From positions 1-43,866 of the forward strand of contig PXYV01000027.1 in the NCBI GenBank assembly GCA_003023745.1: a stretch of DNA of 43,866 bases. Reading direction: 5' to 3'. The DNA is from Sulfobacillus acidophilus (lineage in GTDB: Bacteria > Bacillota > Sulfobacillia > Sulfobacillales > Sulfobacillaceae). The notes beneath the pieces are model-generated. The model saw only the letters and a list, made by a program, of their open reading frames with translations, made no database searches and was not told the origin of the DNA. Position 1 is the first letter of the stretch; each line of letters opens with the position of its first letter. The translations under genes were made by a program, and so were the position numbers. Positions 39,197 to 43,866 of this stretch are shown in pieces.

Positions 39197-40146
39197 TCAC
39201 TTTTCACGCTAACCGCATAGTGTAGCGTCCGGGTCTCTTGTGGATTTAACCCAGCCATGCCGGTGCTCAGCGGATCTAACGGCAGATTGGGGGCATTATG
39301 TGTCCATGTGTAGGGCTCAAGCGAAATAAAATTGGCGTCCAGGTCAGGCCGATAAATCACCAGATGTCGAAATTCCGGAGATGCTTCCCAGCATAGGCGC
39401 CATGATTGTTCAATATGTTGGCACTGGACCATGGGTCGTTCACCAGGATTGAGAAGATAGCAGGTGTCAGCGACCACACTGCTGGCTAATCGTCCTTCCA
39501 CAAGGCCCGCTAACGTTTGAGGGGTTTGGTAAAGATGTCCGGTCGGCATCAAGTCCGATCCCATTTCCCATTCGCGACCCGGTGGAATTTTAAGAATCCA
39601 ATCGTGGGCAGCAAGTGTTATGGTCGTGTGAAATCCTAGCCCAAACGGAATTGCATGCGTGCCCCGATTTGTAATAACGCTTGTGACAGTAAAATTCTCA
39701 TCGTCCACCTGATAGCGCATCTGAAAATCCACAGGAGCTCCCAAGTACCGCTCTAGTCGCTTCTGGGCCTCGGGACCGGGCGCTATCGTCAACGCCCCTT
39801 GAGCTAAGTCAATGACCGTCCAGGGAACATCCCAAACAAATCCGTGTAGGGCATTGGGGCCTTTGGGGTCTGTGCGCGGCCACACAAAATGGCGTTCGTC
39901 CCAGACAAACTCGCCACCACGAATCCGTCCACACGGAAACAAAACGGGAATGCCGTTGACGACCTGCTGTTGCTTCCACTGAGCTTCACTCACTACTTCC
40001 CGAAGCAGCTGCTCTCCTGATGCTTTGTGAATCAGCGATGTAACGAGCCCGCCCCAAGCGGGCACCAGAGTAGCGTGAAAAAGCGGGTGGTCGAGGACCC
40101 AGGCCGTGTGATCGCTCGTCATTTGTCGTTCCCATGTCATCACCAT
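39193..40146 (-). CDS. Aldose 1-epimerase-like protein
   Basis: The protein has the GalM/aldose epimerase fold: VPAWGGLVTSLIHKASGEQLL, PVLFPCGRIRGGEF, PNALHGFVWDVPW with the first His, PFGLGFHTTITL (second His), and a Glu in SLEPYTWTHNAPN. It would interconvert sugar anomers, although the exact sugar is open. The longest frame begins at 40200, but the first 18 residues are not family-like. ATG 40146 (or 40140) with GGGAG upstream is preferred, giving about 317 residues. No sugar operon is nearby. Confidence 0.88.
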   Translation of the reverse strand: MVMTWERQMTSDHTAWVLDHPLFHATLVPAWGGLVTSLIHKASGEQLLREVVSEAQWKQQQVVNGIPVLFPCGRIRGGEFVWDERHFVWPRTDPKGPNALHGFVWDVPWTVIDLAQGALTIAPGPEAQKRLERYLGAPVDFQMRYQVDDENFTVTSVITNRGTHAIPFGLGFHTTITLAAHDWILKIPPGREWEMGSDLMPTGHLYQTPQTLAGLVEGRLASSVVADTCYLLNPGERPMVQCQHIEQSWRLCWEASPEFRHLVIYRPDLDANFISLEPYTWTHNAPNLPLDPLSTGMAGLNPQETRTLHYAVSVKSD

Positions 40147-40292
40147 AGCTCTTGATTCTCCCGTCTTGCCCCGAAGTTTGATGAAGCCTCTTGAATACAT
40201 TTAGCGTCTTGCGCAATCGCCCTGCCTGACTGAAATAGACGGCGCTGTCAAGCCCGGCTCGCATCGATTAGGACTAAGCCCCGACAGCAGGC

Positions 40293-41279
40293 TTAATCAT
40301 GAGCCTTATCGCATGCGGATGTCCATTCAGGGCCGACTACCGACTCACATCGCAACAATGTCATAAGTCGTTCCCGAAAGCGCGCACCATCCGCCTTGAG
40401 GCATACATGGGCATTAGGTGCCCTGTGCCAGACATTGAGTCGGTCGACGACCGAGGTGCCGCGGGTTAACTCGCCCTTCGTCTCTATACCGACGTAGTAA
40501 TCTTTCCCTTCCAGCCACAGGCTTTCATCCAACGCCATGGCCATCGTCAAAGTGTCAGGGTGAGTGGTACCGAGAATGCCTTGGGTTGCATTAAATTCCA
40601 GCACTTTACGCTGTGTTTGCAAAAAGAAACGACTTAAGCCGGTATCCATGGCGCGAATCTGCTTGAGGTCGTCCTGGGTTAACACGCCAGCAGCTAGCGT
40701 CAGATCCCACCCCACCATGTACAAATTAAATCCGGCGCTAAACACAATATGAGCCGCCTCGGGATCAACGTAGAAATTGTACTCCGACAGGGGGTCGACA
40801 TTGCCGAGGCCATTGACACTGCCCCCCATCACCCAAAGTTTAGCGATACGCGAAGCAAATTCAGGATCCTGGCGGACCGCCAGCGCCAAATTGGTTAAGG
40901 GGGCTTGAGCCACGACCACCAATGATCCTGCCCAGCGCTGCGAAGCCTCGAGCAAGAACTCGACCGCGTGCTGAGACTCTGGCCGCTGGGCGACCCGCGG
41001 AAAATGGGAATCGCCCATCCCATCAGAGCCATGTACGTACGCCGCACTAGTCCATACCCTCATCAGCGGCGTGCGGGCACCGGCGTACACCGGTACCAAT
41101 CCAGCTCGCCCCGACACTTCGATGGTCTTCAACGCATTTTCGACTTGATGGTCGAAGTCGACGTTCCCAACGTTAATAGTGATGCCGTGAAGGTCGACCC
41201 CAGGCGTATGCAATGCCAGCAACAACGAAACCACGTCATCTCCTGCAGTATCGGTGTCCACAACTAAATGCATACGCAT
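40293..41279 (-). CDS. Inosine-uridine-type nucleoside hydrolase
   Basis: The 328-residue protein belongs to the IUNH family, which splits ribonucleosides into base and ribose. The N-terminal calcium loop reads DTDTAGDD (residues 8-15) in place of the usual DTDPGIDD; all the Asp residues are kept. EYNFYVDPEAAHIVF and a late HPDTLTMAMALD, which holds the fourth Ca ligand, are also present. ATG 41279 or the ATG two codons later is the start, with AGGAAGG upstream inside the tnpB relic. It is a single gene, with an inverted repeat (TAAGCC/GGCTTA) just after the stop. Confidence 0.92.
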   Translation of the reverse strand: MRMHLVVDTDTAGDDVVSLLLALHTPGVDLHGITINVGNVDFDHQVENALKTIEVSGRAGLVPVYAGARTPLMRVWTSAAYVHGSDGMGDSHFPRVAQRPESQHAVEFLLEASQRWAGSLVVVAQAPLTNLALAVRQDPEFASRIAKLWVMGGSVNGLGNVDPLSEYNFYVDPEAAHIVFSAGFNLYMVGWDLTLAAGVLTQDDLKQIRAMDTGLSRFFLQTQRKVLEFNATQGILGTTHPDTLTMAMALDESLWLEGKDYYVGIETKGELTRGTSVVDRLNVWHRAPNAHVCLKADGARFRERLMTLLRCESVVGPEWTSACDKAHD

Positions 41280-41308
41280 CCTGCCTTCCTACACAGCCTC
41301 TTGCGGCA

Positions 41309-41551
41309 CATGGCCCGAGCTGGGTTTTCATCACCATCCACAATAAGGCCACATTGCGGATACGTCTTCGCGGGTTTCCACGACGACATTTCTAAGAGCG
41401 CTCCACACTCCGAACACTTCGTCGACATGTATTGTTCGCTCATGATAGGCACCGCCTATTCCGCACCTTGGACTCATCCCGAACCATTTGTACAGATTGA
41501 TCGCTGGGTCAACGCCTCCGCTTGGCGCACGCGTCTGGTTCGCAACATGGT
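41309..41551 (-). pseudogene. C-terminal relic of a tnpB (IS605 OrfB) gene
   Basis: On the minus strand the frame reads TMLRTRRVRQAEALTQRS, then two stops, then MSEQYMSTKCSECGALLEM, followed by YPQCGLIVDGDENPARAM. This is the TnpB zinc finger and the RuvC DxDxNAA motif (DGDENPA). The first Cys of the second CxxC pair is replaced. The rest of the gene is absent. The relic directly precedes the nucleoside hydrolase. Confidence 0.72.
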
Positions 41552-41865
41552 CGCTCCGTCGCACCAAATTCATTTCCATCAAGTGCCCCTTGTACCGGGT
41601 CGATCCGTTCCTTGCATGCACGCCCGCATCCTGGCGCCTGGACGCTGACAACGCCACTTCGATCTGAGCAGGTGCCCACACGGCGACCATGCGACCGCCT
41701 TTACTAGGCCAACACACACCTTGGCCGCATCCCACGATTCCCGTCTTCATCGCACGCCGACCTCAGACAGTCTATAGTATACTAAATCCCGTTGGCCGAC
41801 CGGATGGCTAACAGCCTAAAAATGGGAGTTTTACTGCACACGAGATCCAGTTCAGGGGGTCAGCC
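41552..41865. other. Spacer upstream of the thioesterase
   Basis: No intact gene is recognised. AGTATACT (41776-41783) is a palindromic site that reads TATACT on both strands and may serve as a -10, but no -35 is convincing. Confidence 0.4.
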
Positions 41866-42276
41866 ATGCACACGACACGCATTACCGTACGCTTTGGCGA
41901 AACAGACATGGCCGGACATGTAAATAACGCCGTCTATCTCAGTTATTTGGAGGAAGCACGCCTCAATTTCTTGCAAGACATATTGCAGATTTCCGAATTT
42001 CCGCTGATTTTGGCGTCGGCACATCTGGACTTTATTCGGCAAGTCTTTTTCCCTGACCGCGTCACCATTGAGACCGGCATTTGCCGCATTGGCCAGAGCA
42101 GCATTGATATGGTCCATCAACTCTATAGCGACTCTCAACACGTTTTGGCCCTGAACAGTTTGGTAACGTTGGTGTTCTTTGACTATGCGGCCCAAAAGCC
42201 GGCACCAGTCCCTTTGGACTGGCGCTCCAAGTTTGAATCGCAGTGGACGGCACCGCCTCAAAGTCGCACGCGTTAG
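41866..42276 (+). CDS. Acyl-CoA thioesterase (4HBT/YbgC type)
   Basis: This 136-residue hot-dog protein starts MHTTRITVRFGETDMAGHVNNAVYLSY when read through, the 4-hydroxybenzoyl-CoA thioesterase motif with the catalytic Asp in GETDMAGHVNN. It continues with LEEARLNFLQDIL and the strand HLDFIRQVFFPDRVTIETGI. It hydrolyses acyl-CoA esters, but the chain type is not known. ATG 41866 has GGGGG six bases upstream. The end overlaps the convergent small membrane protein gene by four bases. Confidence 0.92.
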   Translation: MHTTRITVRFGETDMAGHVNNAVYLSYLEEARLNFLQDILQISEFPLILASAHLDFIRQVFFPDRVTIETGICRIGQSSIDMVHQLYSDSQHVLALNSLVTLVFFDYAAQKPAPVPLDWRSKFESQWTAPPQSRTR

Positions 42277-42539
42277 GGACGTGCAGCTTTGAGGGCAGCG
42301 CGGTGACTGCGCTCGACATACGTGAGAATGCCACCCGCCAGAGCCCATACCCAAATGGCAGCCGTCACCGGCCACAAGACGTAGCCCAGCAAGCCAAAGC
42401 TAATTAGCTTGAGGATCCAGACCACCGCCAGCACTCCGACCTGGATACCCCCGGTCGACCATTTGCCCATGATTAACGACCCAACACCTGGCAAGAATAA
42501 ATTCACCACAATGCCAATGCCCGCCAATACGCGTCCCAT
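42273..42539 (-). CDS. Small membrane protein, 88 residues
   Basis: The protein starts MGRVLAGIGIVVNLFLPGVG and has a Gly-containing loop (GKWSTGG), a second helix (IQVGVLAVVWILKLISFGLL) and a third (WPVTAAIWVWALAGGILTYV), ending in a basic tail. The helix-loop-helix with PGVGSLIMGKW is reminiscent of TM2-type proteins, but the family is not certain. ATG 42539 is chosen because GGAGGTGAG lies seven bases upstream. Longer frames lack a site. Confidence 0.75.
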   Translation of the reverse strand: MGRVLAGIGIVVNLFLPGVGSLIMGKWSTGGIQVGVLAVVWILKLISFGLLGYVLWPVTAAIWVWALAGGILTYVERSHRAALKAARP

Positions 42540-42707
42540 GGACTCACCTCCGTTGTCTCTATGATACTGCATTCACACGAAAAAGCTACGCCACTTTGCC
42601 GTGGTCACTCACAACGGGCGTCAACCTACATTATTTTGTGCTTGTTAACTTTGTCCGCGTGTGCTAGTTTTAAAATAGAACGCTTGTTTGTAGAGGTGGT
42701 CAATGCC

Positions 42708-43604
42708 ATGCGATCCGTCCAGCGGTGGCAAGCTTCGGCTGTTCTTAACCGTTCTCCCAAGGGACGAGCATACGGATTTGATTATTCGCTCAATCCATAT
42801 CGGGGCTGCTCGCATGCATGTCGGTACTGTTATGCCCGGGAGTCCCACACCTACTTAAACCTAAATGTTGCCGAAGACTTTGAGCAACGGCTGTTCGTAA
42901 AAGATAACCTGGCCAGTAGACTTCAGGAGGAACTGCTGAAAATTCCAAAGACCGCGGTTATTGCGCTGGGAACCGTTACGGACCCGTACCAAGCCCTGGA
43001 GGGGCACCATCATCTGACCCGCGCAGCGATAGAGTTACTGGGACAGTCGGGGCACGCCTTCACCATTACCACGAAATCGCCCCTGATCGAACGCGACCTC
43101 GATCTATTAGCACCACTGGCCGAGCGCCGTCAACTTGCGGTTCACGTCAGTCTCATTTCACTGGATCGAAGCCTTTTGCAGCGACTAGAACCGGGGGCTC
43201 CTCCACCATGGCGCCGTTTGCAAACGGTGCGCCGCTTGCGCGACTACGGCATCCCCGTGGGAGTATTCGTTGCACCGATTATTCCCGGATTGACAGATGA
43301 CCTTGATACGCTCAACATGCTCTTTTCAGCCATCCATGAGGCTCGAGCAACATGGGTGATGGCGTCGGGAACCCGGCTAGCGCCAGCCATTCACACCTAT
43401 TTCATTCAACAGCTTGAAGCCTTTGACGAACGGGCCGCATATCGATTAGCCCAGTTGTACGGTGAATCTCAAATGCCGAATCCCGCCTATACGCGATCCT
43501 TGAATCGCGTGGTAGCAGAGCTATGTCGACGCCACCACCTTCGTCGCTCGGCACCTGCAATTTTTGCCTGGGACGCCGCCCCGCAAATACATTTTGCGTT
43601 TTAG
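42708..43604 (+). CDS. Radical SAM protein, spore photolyase-like family
   Basis: The protein (299 residues from ATG 42708) has YSLNPYRGCSHACRYCYARE, with the CxxxCxxC that binds the 4Fe-4S cluster and S-adenosylmethionine, VIALGTVTDPYQALE, TITTKSPLIERD, and VAPIIPGLTDD in the barrel. This matches the SPL-like / Rv2578c radical SAM group, which is distinct from true spore photoproduct lyase and of unknown substrate. The longer frame from 42561 adds 49 residues with no family match. GAGGTG lies upstream of ATG 42708, and TAAAAT (42671-42676) may be the -10. Confidence 0.9.
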   Translation: MRSVQRWQASAVLNRSPKGRAYGFDYSLNPYRGCSHACRYCYARESHTYLNLNVAEDFEQRLFVKDNLASRLQEELLKIPKTAVIALGTVTDPYQALEGHHHLTRAAIELLGQSGHAFTITTKSPLIERDLDLLAPLAERRQLAVHVSLISLDRSLLQRLEPGAPPPWRRLQTVRRLRDYGIPVGVFVAPIIPGLTDDLDTLNMLFSAIHEARATWVMASGTRLAPAIHTYFIQQLEAFDERAAYRLAQLYGESQMPNPAYTRSLNRVVAELCRRHHLRRSAPAIFAWDAAPQIHFAF

Positions 43605-43720
43605 CGCTGGGATTCATCCGCCAACGATCGAATCACGATTCAAGCATAAAAGATATCGCCTGGACGGAACAGTTCGCAAGGCCATTGTCGGATGAGCTTT
43701 TTGCGTTGTGCATTTCCATG
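43605..43720. other. Spacer after the radical SAM gene
   Basis: No gene recognised in this stretch. Confidence 0.4.
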
Positions 43721-43737
43721 ACCTGTGGATAACAGGT
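43721..43737. other. Palindrome containing a perfect DnaA box
   Basis: ACCTGT and ACAGGT pair perfectly around GGATA. The central TGTGGATAA (43724-43732) equals the DnaA box consensus TTATCCACA on the other strand. TTTT follows, so a short terminator is also possible. Confidence 0.4.
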
Positions 43738-43748
43738 TTTGCGGGAAT

Positions 43749-43866
43749 TCACGCGACGAACACCCCCGTCACGCGGCAATCGATAGGAAAAATCGCCTGC
43801 CCTATATTGCCATATCTCTCTGCGAACATGTCAAACACACCCTCAGCGATACTCGGGGGTTCGTAG
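43749..43866 (-). CDS. Possible C-terminal end of an unknown gene at the right edge
   Basis: On the minus strand an open frame enters from the right edge and stops at TGA 43749-43751. It encodes YEPPSIAEGVFDMFAERYGN and then IGQAIFPIDCRVTGVFVA. The residues are protein-like but I recognise no family, and only about 38 codons are visible. Confidence 0.3.
   Translation of the reverse strand, partial: YEPPSIAEGVFDMFAERYGNIGQAIFPIDCRVTGVFVA

Noticed and set aside
40271..40292. Terminator after the nucleoside hydrolase gene
   Set aside because: The arms TAAGCC/GGCTTA are only six bases and no T run follows on the gene strand, so it is not listed as a terminator.
43721..43737. Replication origin
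   Set aside because: Only one DnaA box is present, with no AT-rich unwinding region, dnaA or dnaN nearby.
1..43866. CRISPR array, prophage or conjugative element
   Set aside because: No regularly spaced repeats, cas genes, integrase, capsid, terminase or relaxase genes were seen. The TnpB relics are not linked to an array.
1..43866. tRNA or rRNA genes
   Set aside because: T-loop-like GGTTCGA matches lie inside coding sequence (for example near 5540) and no cloverleaf could be drawn.

Overview
The window is bacterial chromosome. The organism is probably a Gram-positive Bacillota of the Sulfobacillus type. This is an inference from strong GGAGG-type ribosome binding sites, a coproheme decarboxylase of the Gram-positive haem route, an adenosylcobalamin ribonucleotide reductase as the visible RNR, an NrdR repressor and a Lon-like AAA protease. 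No rRNA, tRNA, CRISPR array or complete insertion sequence was found. Almost all genes are on the minus strand.

Left end (1-3120) is a small accessory zone. It holds a decayed transposase tail, then three toxin-antitoxin-type pairs: a MazE-like antitoxin with a broken mazF, a DUF433/DUF5615 pair, and a Phd/PIN (vapBC) pair. Copies of one diverged repeat lie between them, and the last partial copy overlaps the stop codon of nrdJ.

3123-9076 is the deoxynucleotide block. nrdR is followed by nrdJ, which carries three in-frame inteins. Two of them sit immediately before predicted catalytic cysteines, so no active enzyme can exist without splicing. Two NrdR-box-like sites bracket the -10 element of the nrdR promoter.

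9109-17532 is mixed: a 59-residue membrane protein, a glycosyltransferase/beta-propeller fusion, a YajQ protein, a CoA-binding protein, a membrane protein, a class III CoA-transferase and a Lon-like protease. 17704-21658 is an apparent operon of MFS carboxylate transporter, acyl-CoA ligase and membrane acyltransferase, with repeated operator-like sites at its promoter. 21778-28071 holds a VIT1-type metal transporter with a possible leader peptide, a Nudix hydrolase, an atypical DapA-family lyase, a toprim/deformylase/GlcF operon, an aldo-keto reductase and an alpha/beta hydrolase.

30321-35537 is the clearest pathway: aldehyde dehydrogenase, class III aminotransferase, SUGCT-like CoA-transferase and glutaryl-CoA dehydrogenase in one tight operon. 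This is the gene set expected to convert 5-aminovalerate to glutarate, glutaryl-CoA and crotonyl-CoA. An aryl/acyl-CoA ligase lies downstream behind its own regulatory gap.

35692-43866 contains two adjacent tandem-UPF0145 genes, two separate tnpB relics, coproheme decarboxylase, an aldose epimerase, a nucleoside hydrolase, a thioesterase, a small membrane protein and an SPL-like radical SAM protein. Two genes (near 26429 and 37568) have ideal ribosome binding sites that point at ATT and GTT triplets instead of normal starts.
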